Source of the DNA: Chlorogloeopsis fritschii PCC 6912
GTDB lineage: Bacteria > Cyanobacteriota > Cyanobacteriia > Cyanobacteriales > Nostocaceae
Assembly (NCBI RefSeq): GCF_000317285.1
Contig: NZ_AJLN01000113.1
Location: 1-41,998 of the forward strand
Direction: 5' to 3'
Length of the DNA stretch: 41,998 bases
Shown here: positions 1 to 8,723 of the stretch, one piece after another
Numbering within the stretch: position 1 is the first letter of the stretch
Layout: every line of letters starts with the position of its first letter
Notes under the pieces: model-generated
The model's input: only the letters and a program-made list of their open reading frames with translations
Databases searched by the model: none
Told to the model about the DNA's origin: nothing
Made by a program: the position numbers and the translations under genes

Positions 1-53
1 CGCGCTACTACAGCAAGTATTGCTAATCCCCCAAATAGGATATTTAGTTTCAT
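1..53 (-). CDS. N-terminus of a gene running off the left edge
   Basis: An ATG on the minus strand at 53-51 opens a frame that stays open to the window edge, giving about 17 residues: MKLNILFGGLAILAVVA. This is a short charged start followed by a hydrophobic stretch, as in a signal peptide or first membrane helix. A purine-rich AAAGGA lies upstream but somewhat far from the ATG. It would be transcribed in the same direction as the Rieske gene, which lies upstream of it. The family cannot be told from this fragment. Confidence 0.4.
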   Translation of the reverse strand, partial: MKLNILFGGLAILAVVA

Positions 54-426
54 AGGTTCTGCTCAATCCTTTGGTTCTGGTTATAGATTTCCCAGAAAGA
101 TTGCACAGCTTATAGCATTTAAATAAAGATTGTATAAATTGTATCAATTTCCTCCCAATGGAAGGTGGCAGCCCACAAACCCTCGTTACCAGGTTGAACC
201 TAGTAACGAGAAATTTCCTTGTGCCTACTGCCCCACCGAACTTCAGAGCCTCCTTTGGAGGAGCTAAGTCGCAAAGCGACACGCTGCGCGGTAAGCGCAG
301 CCATGTCTGCAGGGCTTTACGCTAACGCCGTGCGACGGTGAATCAGTCCTGAAGGCGGGTTTCCCACGCCCAGGGAACTGTGAACCCGGAGGGCGCTCTG
401 AGTTCTCTGTGCCCTCTGCCATCTTA
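54..426. repeat. Gene-free repeat-rich stretch downstream of the Rieske gene
   Basis: No gene is supported here. The stretch contains an inverted repeat at 182-210 and several GC-rich hairpins: GTCGC/GCGAC at 268-280 and CTGCGC/GCGCAG at 284-300. It also contains a 23-bp sequence at 357-379 that recurs exactly at 5289-5311. The composition is more GC-rich than the flanking genes and is typical of dispersed palindromic intergenic DNA in Nostocales. Confidence 0.6.
182..210. repeat. Hairpin repeat, CTCGTTAC...GTAACGAG family (copy 1)
   Basis: The arms CTCGTTAC (182-189) and GTAACGAG (203-210) are perfectly complementary. After one mismatch, AGGTT pairs with AACCT inside, leaving a one-base loop. 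A close relative lies at 31894-31920. It is a dispersed palindromic repeat; a transcription-termination role is possible, but there is no T-run directly after it. Confidence 0.7.
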
Positions 427-861
427 CTAGCCTGCTTTCACCAAAACCGTATCACCTTCTAACTTTGCTGTGTAAGTCGGTAGAGGTTTATCCGCCGGGC
501 CATTTACAACTTTGCCATCACTGTTAAACTTAGAACCATGACAAGGACAAACAAAAGAGCTTTGGTCTTGGTTCCATGACACCGTACAACCCCTGTGAGT
601 GCAAGTAGGATTTAAGGCAGCCAATTTACTGGTGTCTTTTGGATCTCGGATTACCAATACCTTACCAGCAGCTAATTTTTCATTCAGAATTTGACCGTTT
701 TTGTCTAACTCTGCTACTGTGCCAACTTCTTGAAAACCATCAGCACGGACAGGAGTTGTAGATTGCTGAGAATTAGTTTGTGAACAGGCAGTAATCATTC
801 CAGGTAGAGAACTAGCTGCACTCCCCACACCTACCCAACTGATAAATTCACGACGATTCAT
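427..861 (-). CDS. Rieske [2Fe-2S] protein with Tat/lipoprotein-type signal
   Basis: A 144-residue Rieske iron-sulphur protein, expected to act as a membrane-attached one-electron carrier. Both cluster-binding boxes are visible: CTHRGC (residues 87-92) and CPCHGS (105-110). The predicted ligands are Cys87, His89, Cys105 and His108, with Cys92-Cys107 as the usual disulphide. The N-terminus has a twin-arginine-like NRREF and a lipobox-like ITAC ending at Cys26, so export and lipid anchoring are likely. It lacks the long transmembrane anchor and length (about 180 residues) of the cytochrome b6f PetC subunit, so it is probably an auxiliary Rieske protein. It is divergent from the M48 protease gene. 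The redox partner is unknown. Confidence 0.9.
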   Translation of the reverse strand: MNRREFISWVGVGSAASSLPGMITACSQTNSQQSTTPVRADGFQEVGTVAELDKNGQILNEKLAAGKVLVIRDPKDTSKLAALNPTCTHRGCTVSWNQDQSSFVCPCHGSKFNSDGKVVNGPADKPLPTYTAKLEGDTVLVKAG

Positions 862-1291
862 AAGCTGCCTTGAAATAGATTTTACTTTTGGCGTAGTTAC
901 TTTATGATGGGGAGTTTCCCCCGCTTCTGTATCAATTTAACATAACTCTCCCAGTAAATTCCCTCTGTTCCATTTGTGATAGTTGTAAATTGCTTAGATT
1001 CCCGACTTCTTCAAGAAGTCGGGAATCTGCTAGCCAGCGATCGCTAAATCGGAGCGTGCTAAAACAACTTATTCTTTCTACTTAAAAATACATAAATATA
1101 AACATTTTGTGCTGAGACTCAACATTAGTATTAGAAAGCCTTAAAGTCCAAAGAGATTTTATCGCTGCTCAAAAGCTTTATAATTTAAAGTTATATTTTA
1201 TACAGCGGTACCTGTCCGAAATTGCGATGACGAATCTTGTATGTATTGAGTATTGATGGATTAAATACCACTCCTTCGCAAAGGAGATTTT
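862..1291. promoter_or_regulatory. Divergent intergenic region between the Rieske and M48 genes, with a perfect palindrome
   Basis: This 430-bp gap must hold the promoters of both the Rieske (leftward) and M48 (rightward) genes. It is AT-rich except for a perfect 31-bp palindrome at 997-1027 (15-bp arms, one-base centre). The M48 gene has a clear AAAGGAGAT ribosome site a few bases before its ATG at 1292. I cannot assign -35/-10 boxes with confidence. Confidence 0.6.
997..1027. repeat. Perfect 31-bp palindrome (GATTCCCGACTTCTT arms)
   Basis: The left arm GATTCCCGACTTCTT and right arm AAGAAGTCGGGAATC are exact reverse complements around a single C. A related but imperfect copy occurs at 29902-29933, just after the NB-ARC/WD40 gene. 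This is a dispersed palindromic repeat that would form a strong RNA hairpin. Confidence 0.8.
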
Positions 1292-3286
1292 ATGTCATTG
1301 CAATCTGGATTAGATGCCTTCAAAAAAGGAAACTATCAACAAGCCGTTGAATTGTTGGAGCAGTTCTGCCGCAATAGTGGCGATCGCAATTCCCCAGACT
1401 ATCTTTCCGCACAGATGTGGCTGATGAAAGCCTATCAAGGCACTGGCGAAACCGAAAAAGCCAAGATTCTGTGTCAAAAGTTAATGATGAGCGAAAACTC
1501 AGAGGTTCGCAGTTGGGCAGAACAAGCCTATCAATCCTTTCGTCAACCTCCAGCAACCCAATCTAGTGCGATCCAAAAAGCCAGTCGTGCAGCCACTACT
1601 GGCGTGAAATTAGCAATGGGGGGTGTAGGTGGAAGTTTGGCATTGGCTTCTGGTGTCACCATGTCCTTGTTGTTTGGCATGGTATTAGTTTTAGGTTTGA
1701 GCTTAGTATTTATTTTTGGTAGTCAAGATCCACTTAGTGGGTTAGCGATCGCCATTAGTATCACCTTAATTTTCAATGTTGCAGCCTTTTTTCTGTCTCC
1801 ATTCCTGATGGACTTAACCCAAAGCTGGCTTTACCAAACTCGCTGGGTGGATTTGACAGAAGTTGAAAATCTAAGTCCAGAGACAGCAAAAGTTATTCGA
1901 CAAGTTTGTCAGCAGAAAAAATTAAAAACACCCCGTTTGGGAATCATTAACGACCAAAACCCTACAGCTTTCACTTATGGTTCATTGCCAAATAGTGCCC
2001 GGTTAGTAGTCAGTCAGGGACTTTTCACTTATTTAGATGATGATGAAGTTGCTACCGTCTACGCCCATGAATTAGGGCATATCGTCCATTGGGACTTTGC
2101 AGTCATGACAGTAGCTGCCACCTTAGTACAAATTTGCTACTTAGTTTACAGCACAGCCAGAAGGTTAGGGCGTGGCGGTGGCGACAGCAAAATCAAAGAT
2201 GCAATGCAAACTGCTGCCTTAGTCGCCTACATTTTTTATATCGTTGGTACTTACTTGGTGTTGTATCTCTCCCGCACTAGAGAATACTTTGCCGATCACT
2301 TTGCCGCAGAAACTACAGGCAATCCCAATGGACTATCCCGCGCCTTAGTGAAGATTGCCTACGGAATTTTAGAAGAAGGTTCGCGGGCACAAGAACCTAG
2401 CCGTTTGATTGAAGGCACTCGCGCTTTGGGTATCTACGATCCAAAAGCTGCTGCTTCTACAGGAACCGCTTACCGCATCGCCTCTGATACACAAAAAATT
2501 GGTCGCGTCTTTTTGTGGGATATGTTTAACCCGTGGGGCTGGTGGATGGAATTAAATTCTACTCATCCCCTAACTGGAAAACGTGTCCGCGCCCTCAGCA
2601 CCTATGCCGAACAGCTGGGCTTACCGAGTGAGTTTGATATGGGGCGAGTGATTGGCGAAGGCAAAAATCTGAATAAGAGTAAGCTTTATGGTAATTTCTT
2701 TTTAGATGTTGTGCTTTACGGTGCCGAAACGATTGGTTTCTTCGCTGGCTTAGTCATGGGCACGATTTTGTGGTCGAGTTCTCAAAATCCTGGTTTCGCG
2801 ATCGGCGCACCATTAATTGGTGTAGGTTTAGGAATTCTGATCAAAGCCTTGGTGATGTTTCCCGACTACAAGCAAGCACCAGCAACTGACATTCTCACCT
2901 TGATGTCAGATCCCTATGCTAGTCCGTTGCGCGGACAACCTGCTAAATTGGAAGGTCAACTTATTGGTCGTGGTGATGCAGGTTACAAATTTGGTTCCGA
3001 TCTCAAAATCCAAGATCGCAGTGGAATGCTTTATCTGCATTACGCCTCACGCTTTGGCCCTTTAGGCAATTTTCTGTTTGGCATGAAACGAGTGCAAAGC
3101 TTGATTGGTGAACAGGTTGGGGCTGTAGGTTGGTTCCGACGAGGCGTTGCCCCTTGGATGGATTTGATCCAACTCCAAAGTCAAAATGGCACTATTGTCA
3201 ACAGCTATCATCGCTTCTGGTCATTTATCCTGGGTGGTGGATTAATTACCCTGGGACTTTTCATGACTATGTTTTTAGGCAGATAG
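1292..3286 (+). CDS. M48 family zinc metalloprotease (HtpX/Ste24-like) with N-terminal TPR-like region
   Basis: A 664-residue membrane protease. The zinc-binding motif HELGH is at residues 259-263, with His259 and His263 as ligands and Glu260 catalytic. The third ligand motif REYFAD follows, with Glu331 as the expected ligand. Residues 1-80 form helical repeats like a TPR (FKKGNYQQAVELLEQF). Two hydrophobic segments follow at about 115-180, one lies next to the active site at about 300-325, and more lie near 480-525 and at the C-terminus. The region after the protease domain (about 530-640) is extra compared with HtpX, which is about 290 residues. It probably degrades misfolded membrane proteins. 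The start is fixed by AAAGGAGAT before the ATG, and a terminator hairpin follows the stop. Confidence 0.92.
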   Translation: MSLQSGLDAFKKGNYQQAVELLEQFCRNSGDRNSPDYLSAQMWLMKAYQGTGETEKAKILCQKLMMSENSEVRSWAEQAYQSFRQPPATQSSAIQKASRAATTGVKLAMGGVGGSLALASGVTMSLLFGMVLVLGLSLVFIFGSQDPLSGLAIAISITLIFNVAAFFLSPFLMDLTQSWLYQTRWVDLTEVENLSPETAKVIRQVCQQKKLKTPRLGIINDQNPTAFTYGSLPNSARLVVSQGLFTYLDDDEVATVYAHELGHIVHWDFAVMTVAATLVQICYLVYSTARRLGRGGGDSKIKDAMQTAALVAYIFYIVGTYLVLYLSRTREYFADHFAAETTGNPNGLSRALVKIAYGILEEGSRAQEPSRLIEGTRALGIYDPKAAASTGTAYRIASDTQKIGRVFLWDMFNPWGWWMELNSTHPLTGKRVRALSTYAEQLGLPSEFDMGRVIGEGKNLNKSKLYGNFFLDVVLYGAETIGFFAGLVMGTILWSSSQNPGFAIGAPLIGVGLGILIKALVMFPDYKQAPATDILTLMSDPYASPLRGQPAKLEGQLIGRGDAGYKFGSDLKIQDRSGMLYLHYASRFGPLGNFLFGMKRVQSLIGEQVGAVGWFRRGVAPWMDLIQLQSQNGTIVNSYHRFWSFILGGGLITLGLFMTMFLGR

Positions 3287-3316
3287 CTACTAAAGTATTT
3301 CGGATTTAATGTCTAA

Positions 3317-3345
3317 GGAGGTGGTTGATAACTGCCTCCATTTTT
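3317..3345 (+). terminator. Intrinsic terminator after the M48 protease gene
   Basis: GGAGGTGG (3317-3324) can pair with CTGCCTCC (3332-3339) across a seven-base loop, counting two G-T wobbles. The stem is followed directly by ATTTTT. It lies about 30 bases after the protease stop codon and before the aldehyde dehydrogenase gene, separating the two transcription units. Confidence 0.7.
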
Positions 3346-3491
3346 ATTTAGGCGAAAGTGTTAATGAGATTTTATTAAAAACTTATGTAAATCGATTCTA
3401 AAATTATATGAAAAAAACCACAAATAGCTGTATAGGAAGAAACATAATTATATAGATTTAAGCGAATCTTTTATAGCTTAAGGAGGGCCTG

Positions 3492-4961
3492 ATGGTTACA
3501 GCAAGTAGACCAGAACAACAGGTAAAAATCGGTCCCACAAAGCTGCTGATCAATAATGAATGGGTGGAAAGTGTCAGCGGTAAAAGGTTTGAAACGATTA
3601 ACCCTGCAACAGGCGAAGTAATTTGCGACGTAGCCGAAGCAGATGCCGCAGATGTAGATAAAGCAGTCGCAGCGGCTCGTCAAGCTTTCAATCGTGGCGA
3701 ATGGCGTCAGATGTCGGCTAGTCGTCGGGGTGAGTTGCTCTACAAACTGGCGGATTTAATTGAGCACAATCTCGATGAATTAGCACGGTTGGAAACCCTA
3801 GATAACGGGAAACCACTGCATGATTCTCGTGGCGATATCGAGCTAGTTATTGCTTGCTACCGCTACTTTGCAGGTTGGGCTGACAAGGTGCACGGCAAGA
3901 CAATTCCTATTAATGGCCCGTACTTCTGCTATACGCGCCATGAGCCAGTGGGTGTAGTCGGTCAAATTATTCCTTGGAACTTCCCGCTACTGATGCAAGC
4001 CTGGAAATTATCACCAGCACTGGCAACAGGCAATACAGTAGTGATGAAAACAGCCGAACAGACGCCATTATCAGCACTGCGGATTGGCGAGTTGATTATT
4101 GAGGCTGGATTTCCTCCCGGTGTAGTTAATATTCTTTCCGGTTATGGGCCGACTGCTGGAGCTGCGATCGCCCGCCACATGGATATTGACAAAGTTGCAT
4201 TTACCGGTTCTACCGAGGTTGGGCATTTAATTATGGAAGCCGCCGCCAAGAGCAACCTCAAGCGCGTGACTCTCGAACTCGGTGGTAAGAGTCCCAATAT
4301 CGTCTTTGCCGATGCCGATCTGGACAAAGCCATTGAAGGTGCCCATGATGCTCTGTTCTTCAACCAAGGACAGTGCTGTGTTGCTGGTTCACGGCTATTC
4401 GTCGAAGAAAGATGTTATGACGAGTTCGTCGCTAAGAGTGTAGAACGTGCCAAAAACCGCGTTGTCGGTGATCCTTTCGATCCTAAAACCGAACAAGGGC
4501 CGCAGGTAGATAAAGATCAGTTCGACAAGGTGATGGGCTACATCGAGGTAGGAATGCGCGAAGGTGCCCAAATGTTATGTGGTGGCAACCGAGTTGGCGA
4601 TAAAGGTTTCTTTATTGAACCAACTGTATTTACCGATGTTCGCGACGACATGAAGATTGCCCAAGAGGAAATTTTCGGCCCCGTGATGAGCATCATTAAG
4701 TTCAAAGACGTTGACGAGGTGATTCAACGGGCAAATTCTACCATGTACGGTCTTGCCGCAGGTGTATGGACAAAGGATATTACCAAGGCACACGCGATCG
4801 CTAACAACGTTCGCGCCGGCACTGTCTGGGTAAATTGCTTCGATGTATTTGATGCTGCTGCACCCTTTGGTGGATTCAAGCAATCGGGAATAGGTCGTGA
4901 ATTGGGCGAGTATGGCTTGCAGCAATATACAGAAGTCAAGACTGTCACAATTAAATTGTGA
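3492..4961 (+). CDS. NAD(P)+-dependent aldehyde dehydrogenase
   Basis: A 489-residue member of the ALDH superfamily, which oxidises aldehydes to carboxylic acids with NAD(P)+. The length is standard. The nucleophile motif [12 protein letters not shown] places the catalytic cysteine at Cys296 (second of the pair, by comparison with ALDH2), and the ELGGKSPN motif supplies the general base Glu262. The cofactor-fold signatures [18 protein letters not shown] and FTGSTEVG are present. The closest broad classes are betaine-, retinal- or phenylacetaldehyde-type ALDH1/2 enzymes; the substrate cannot be fixed from sequence. The start is supported by an excellent AAGGAGG site at about 3480. It appears monocistronic. 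Confidence 0.95.
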   Translation: MVTASRPEQQVKIGPTKLLINNEWVESVSGKRFETINPATGEVICDVAEADAADVDKAVAAARQAFNRGEWRQMSASRRGELLYKLADLIEHNLDELARLETLDNGKPLHDSRGDIELVIACYRYFAGWADKVHGKTIPINGPYFCYTRHEPVGVVGQIIPWNFPLLMQAWKLSPALATGNTVVMKTAEQTPLSALRIGELIIEAGFPPGVVNILSGYGPTAGAAIARHMDIDKVAFTGSTEVGHLIMEAAAKSNLKRVTLELGGKSPNIVFADADLDKAIEGAHDALFFNQGQCCVAGSRLFVEERCYDEFVAKSVERAKNRVVGDPFDPKTEQGPQVDKDQFDKVMGYIEVGMREGAQMLCGGNRVGDKGFFIEPTVFTDVRDDMKIAQEEIFGPVMSIIKFKDVDEVIQRANSTMYGLAAGVWTKDITKAHAIANNVRAGTVWVNCFDVFDAAAPFGGFKQSGIGRELGEYGLQQYTEVKTVTIKL

Positions 4962-5549
4962 TTGAGTTGGTAGTTAATAGTAACCGAGATTTTGCACCCT
5001 ACGGGTACTCTATAAGAAGCCGCCCACCAGACTGACTCACCATTCTCATTAACAGTAAGGTGGAGAGAAGTCCTGCAGTGAGGCAGTGCGTTGCGGAGCC
5101 AGTGCGTTGCGGAGAGAAGTCTGAGCGGCGGCTTCCGCCGATGGTGCGAGCGGGGATAGCTGTGGTTGCTGTGCAACCACAGCGTCGGCTCTGCCCCCGC
5201 CGCACCTGCATGGCAATCAGAACTTCGGAGGGTTCCCCCCGTTGTAGCACCTGGCGTCGGGTTAAGAGCGTTGTAGCAACTGCCGAAAGGGTTTCCCACG
5301 CCCAGGGAACTTCGGAGCACTGTCCATAAAGTAAAGGGTTTGAGGAAAGTTAGGCAGTGCCCACCCTACAAAAATTGCTTAGATAGAGCTTCGGAAAGTT
5401 TGAGTCTTTGAGGCTGCGACGCATTCTTTTTGAAGGTATTGCTATCCAAAATTACGATTAGCTGTAGGATAAGTTAGAGAATCATCTGAGTATAACTAGG
5501 ATGATCGTCTTTGTGCTGCTTACAAGTAAGCTTTTTCTAAAAGTTCAAG
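4962..5549. repeat. 588-bp gap with GC-rich palindromic repeats
   Basis: No gene is supported, although spurious frames exist on both strands. Visible elements are a 15-bp direct repeat CAGTGCGTTGCGGAG at 5084-5098 and 5100-5114, the hairpin CGGCGG/CCGCCG (5126-5140), and an 11-bp perfect stem GCTGTGGTTGC/GCAACCACAGC with a 3-base loop (5159-5183). A 23-bp sequence at 5289-5311 is identical to 357-379. The last 200 bp are AT-rich and probably carry the promoter of the histidine kinase gene. Confidence 0.65.
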
Positions 5550-8171
5550 ATGATGAAAAATGAGAAAAAGACTAAAAAGCAGCTGATTAGAGAATTAGCT
5601 GCTTTGCGTCAAAACTTTTCTAAGCTACAAAATTTATTTGTTCAGCAGCAGGCGATCGCATCGGCACTGCAACAGAAAATCCAACGGGAGCAACAATTTA
5701 CAAATACCACTCAACAACAAAGTCAACTGTATGAAAAAACTCTAGCTCTCCTTCAAAAAGAGCAGGCTCTCAAGCAGGTAATTCAAAGTATCCGCAATTC
5801 TCTAGACTTAGAAACTATTTTTTCTACAGCAGTGCGTGAGATTGCTCGGCTTTTAGAAGCGGAACGAGCTCAGATTGTGCAGTATCTACCCAAACGACAA
5901 CTGTGGTTAAATGTGATGGATTATTGCCAAACCCCCGAATTGCCAAGTGCTTTGGGGCTAGAAATTCCTGATGTTGGCAACGAGATTGCTGCCCGACTTA
6001 AGCGTTTGGAAGTTGTTCAAATAGAAGACTCTAGCTCTTGTGCAGATGAAATTAATCGCGGCTATGCCCAAACTTATCCTGGGGCGTGGTTGCTGGTACC
6101 ATTGCACTTTAATTCTTCGGTTTGGGGTAGTCTCGGCTTAGTCAGAAACAAGCAATCATCTTCTTGGCAACCAGAGGAGGTGGAATTAACCTTGGCTGTC
6201 GCCGATCAAGTGGCGATCGCTATTCAGCAATCTACACTCTTGCTGCAATTACAAACCGAACTCACTGAACGCCAACAGATAGAAACAGTTCTGCAACAAA
6301 AGCAGCATTTTCTTCACAGAATTTTGGAAACCACGCCAGATATTATCTATGTTTATGATTTAGTAGAACAGCGCAATATTTATATAAATCGCCAAATCTG
6401 GGAGATTCTTGGCTACACTTCACATCAAATTCAATCAATGAGAGAAACTGTATTACAAAGTCTTATTCACCCGGATGATATGCCAAGAGTTACGGAACAC
6501 TTCAAAGAGTTTCTCAGCCTCAAAGAGGGTGAAGTTATTGAAATAGAATACCGAATGAAACACGCTCATGGTGGGTGGCGTTGGTTAAATAGTCGAGAAA
6601 CTGTATTTGTAAAAAATGCAGACGGTTTGCCAGTGCAAGTTTTAGGTGCAGCTAGTGATATTACTAAGCGCAAGCAGGCAGATGAAAAAATCCACGAACA
6701 AGCTGCTTTGCTTGATGTTGCTACAGATGCAATTATTGTTCAAGATTTGGAAACCAAAATTTTATTCTGGAACAAAAGTGCAGAGCGAATTTATGGTTGG
6801 AAAGCACAAGAAACTTTGGGCAAAAATGCTAATCAGCTATTGTACAAGCAAACATCACTGCAATTGAAAGAAGCTCTAGAGCAAGTTCACCTTGTAGGTG
6901 AATGGTATGGAGAATTATATCAACTAGACAAAGATGGCAAAGAAATAATCGTTGCCAGCCATTGGACGCTTGTGCGCGATCAACAAGGCACTCCAAAATC
7001 TATTCTTACTGTTAATACTAATATTACGCAAAAAAAACAGCTTGAAGCCCAGTTTCTTCGCACTCAAAGGTTGGATAGCTTAGGTACTCTCGCAAGTGGC
7101 ATTGCTCACGACCTCAATAATATCCTGACTCCAATGCTAATGTCTGCTCAACTTTTGCAGATGAAAATATCTGATGAGCGACATCAACCACTACTGCAAA
7201 CATTGACGAACAACACTCAGCGTGGTGCAGCCTTAGTTAAGCAAGTGTTATCTTTTGCTCGTGGCGTTGAAGGTAAGCGCACGATTTTACAAATTCAACA
7301 TTTAATATTAGAAATTAAACAGTTTGCTCAACAAACTTTCCCCAAAAACATCGAATTTAAAGCAGAGATTGAACCAAATCTTTGGACTATTTTTGGAAAT
7401 GCTACACAACTTCATCAGATGTTAATAAATCTGGTAATTAATGCTCGTGATGCTATGCCAAATGGAGGCCTTTTGAGTATTAAGGCTGAAAATTTCTATG
7501 TTGATGAAACCTATGCCCAAATGAATATTGATGCTTCTGTTGGGCCACATATTATTATTAATATTCAGGATACTGGCATTGGTATGTCTCCAGAAATACT
7601 GGATAGAATTTTTGAGCCTTTTTTTACAACTAAAGAAGTTGGACAAGGTACAGGATTGGGTCTTTCAACTGTGCTTGGAATTATTAAAAGTTATGGTGGT
7701 TTTATTAATGTTTCTAGCGCTGTTGGCAAAGGAACGCAATTTCAGGTTTTTTTAAAAGCAGTGCTGCAAAAACCAGTACAACCAACTGAAGATTTGGAAT
7801 TACTTGCAGGCAATGGTGAATTAATTTTAGTGGTAGATGATGAAGCGGAAATTTTAGAGATTACTAAAACAACGCTCTTGAAATATAACTATAGGGTACT
7901 CACTGCTAGTAACGGAATTGAGGCGATAGAATTGTACGCTCAAAATCGAGGCGCAATTAGTGTAGTGTTGATGGATATGATGATGCCGATTATGGATGGT
8001 TTAACTACTATTCGTACTTTGCAAAAAATCAATCCACTTGTTAAAGTTATCCCTGCTAGCGGACTTTCAGAAAGCAAGCAGTTTTGCCAAGTATGCGGCT
8101 CGACAACATTTTTATCAAAACCATACACAATTCAGCAATTATTGCAAATCTTACATAATACTATTAATTAA
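5550..8171 (+). CDS. Hybrid sensor histidine kinase (GAF-PAS-PAS-HisKA-HATPase-REC)
   Basis: An 873-residue soluble hybrid kinase. In order it has an N-terminal coiled coil (about 1-85), a GAF domain (about 88-235), two PAS/PAC domains (about 250-375 and 383-500), a dimerisation/phosphoacceptor domain, a HATPase domain, and a C-terminal receiver. The phosphoacceptor is His520 in GIAHDLNN. The HATPase has an N-box NLVINARDAMPNGG near 627, DTGIGM, and FTTKEVGQGTGLGL. The receiver (about 755-870) has a VVDDE acidic pocket, the predicted phosphoacceptor Asp809 in VLMDMMMP, and the conserved Lys in SKPY. No membrane segment is seen, so the signal is cytoplasmic; there is no clear phytochrome-type chromophore motif. 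No response regulator gene is adjacent. The ATG start lacks a strong ribosome site. Confidence 0.93.
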   Translation: MMKNEKKTKKQLIRELAALRQNFSKLQNLFVQQQAIASALQQKIQREQQFTNTTQQQSQLYEKTLALLQKEQALKQVIQSIRNSLDLETIFSTAVREIARLLEAERAQIVQYLPKRQLWLNVMDYCQTPELPSALGLEIPDVGNEIAARLKRLEVVQIEDSSSCADEINRGYAQTYPGAWLLVPLHFNSSVWGSLGLVRNKQSSSWQPEEVELTLAVADQVAIAIQQSTLLLQLQTELTERQQIETVLQQKQHFLHRILETTPDIIYVYDLVEQRNIYINRQIWEILGYTSHQIQSMRETVLQSLIHPDDMPRVTEHFKEFLSLKEGEVIEIEYRMKHAHGGWRWLNSRETVFVKNADGLPVQVLGAASDITKRKQADEKIHEQAALLDVATDAIIVQDLETKILFWNKSAERIYGWKAQETLGKNANQLLYKQTSLQLKEALEQVHLVGEWYGELYQLDKDGKEIIVASHWTLVRDQQGTPKSILTVNTNITQKKQLEAQFLRTQRLDSLGTLASGIAHDLNNILTPMLMSAQLLQMKISDERHQPLLQTLTNNTQRGAALVKQVLSFARGVEGKRTILQIQHLILEIKQFAQQTFPKNIEFKAEIEPNLWTIFGNATQLHQMLINLVINARDAMPNGGLLSIKAENFYVDETYAQMNIDASVGPHIIINIQDTGIGMSPEILDRIFEPFFTTKEVGQGTGLGLSTVLGIIKSYGGFINVSSAVGKGTQFQVFLKAVLQKPVQPTEDLELLAGNGELILVVDDEAEILEITKTTLLKYNYRVLTASNGIEAIELYAQNRGAISVVLMDMMMPIMDGLTTIRTLQKINPLVKVIPASGLSESKQFCQVCGSTTFLSKPYTIQQLLQILHNTIN

Positions 8172-8283
8172 TAGTTTTTTATGATGCGATCGCTTTAATT
8201 GAAATGGATAATTTAAATCTTTAAATCTGAGTAAATATTTTACCTGTAAAATAATCTTTGGCTTATATAAAATTTAATAAATA

Positions 8284-8478
8284 GTGGAACCGAGCAACGA
8301 ACAATATTTAATTATCAATGCCTTGGAATCTCTAGGTTTTCTTGAATATCAACTTTATGATAGAGATACAGGAAACTGGTATATAGAAACGTCAAGCGCT
8401 ATTTTGCCCTCAGCAGTCATCATCCAGAGTGGTGAAATTTATCCTACAGAGTGGGTTCAAGACTATGACGAGAACTAA
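8284..8478 (+). CDS. Small protein of unknown function (GTG start)
   Basis: A 64-residue acidic protein beginning at a GTG (VEPSNEQYLIINALESLGF). No recognisable domain is visible; the spacing of hydrophobic and aromatic residues suggests a small alpha/beta fold. Its last 14 bases overlap the start of the next small gene, so the two are probably translated together. It follows the kinase gene by 112 bp on the same strand. The GTG start has no clear ribosome site, which keeps confidence moderate. Confidence 0.5.
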   Translation: MEPSNEQYLIINALESLGFLEYQLYDRDTGNWYIETSSAILPSAVIIQSGEIYPTEWVQDYDEN

Positions 8479-8713
8479 TCATCTAAAACAACAGCAAGTG
8501 CGTCGGATGAGAGAACTAGCTAAAATATCACGACAGAGATACTTAGAAGCTGGAGGCGATCCGCATCGCTCGACAAATGGTAGTGAGTGGATGACTCCTG
8601 AGGAGAGACAAGAGTATCTGACTTTAGCACGTCAAGTTTATGATTCAGATGCTATTGCCAATTATCTCAATCAACATGGCAGTTGGCGCGATCGCATCAA
8701 CACCACCAAATAA
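8465..8713 (+). CDS. Small basic helical protein of unknown function
   Basis: An 82-residue protein starting at the ATG at 8465 (MTRTNHLKQQQVRRMRELAK). A GTG at 8429 would add 12 residues, but the ATG leaves a typical short overlap with the preceding small gene. The sequence is rich in Arg, Lys and Gln and is predicted helical, with a conserved-looking centre GGDPHRSTNGSEWMTPEER. I do not recognise the family. The overlapped pair of small acidic and basic proteins is reminiscent of two-gene modules, but no toxin or antitoxin motif is visible. Confidence 0.55.
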   Translation: MTRTNHLKQQQVRRMRELAKISRQRYLEAGGDPHRSTNGSEWMTPEERQEYLTLARQVYDSDAIANYLNQHGSWRDRINTTK

Positions 8714-8723
8714 AAACTCCTGT

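Noticed and set aside
4724-5329. Long overlapping frames on both strands around the end of the aldehyde dehydrogenase gene
   Set aside because: They cross the aldehyde dehydrogenase coding region and the GC-rich repeat block. The open frames are explained by repeat composition and GC content.
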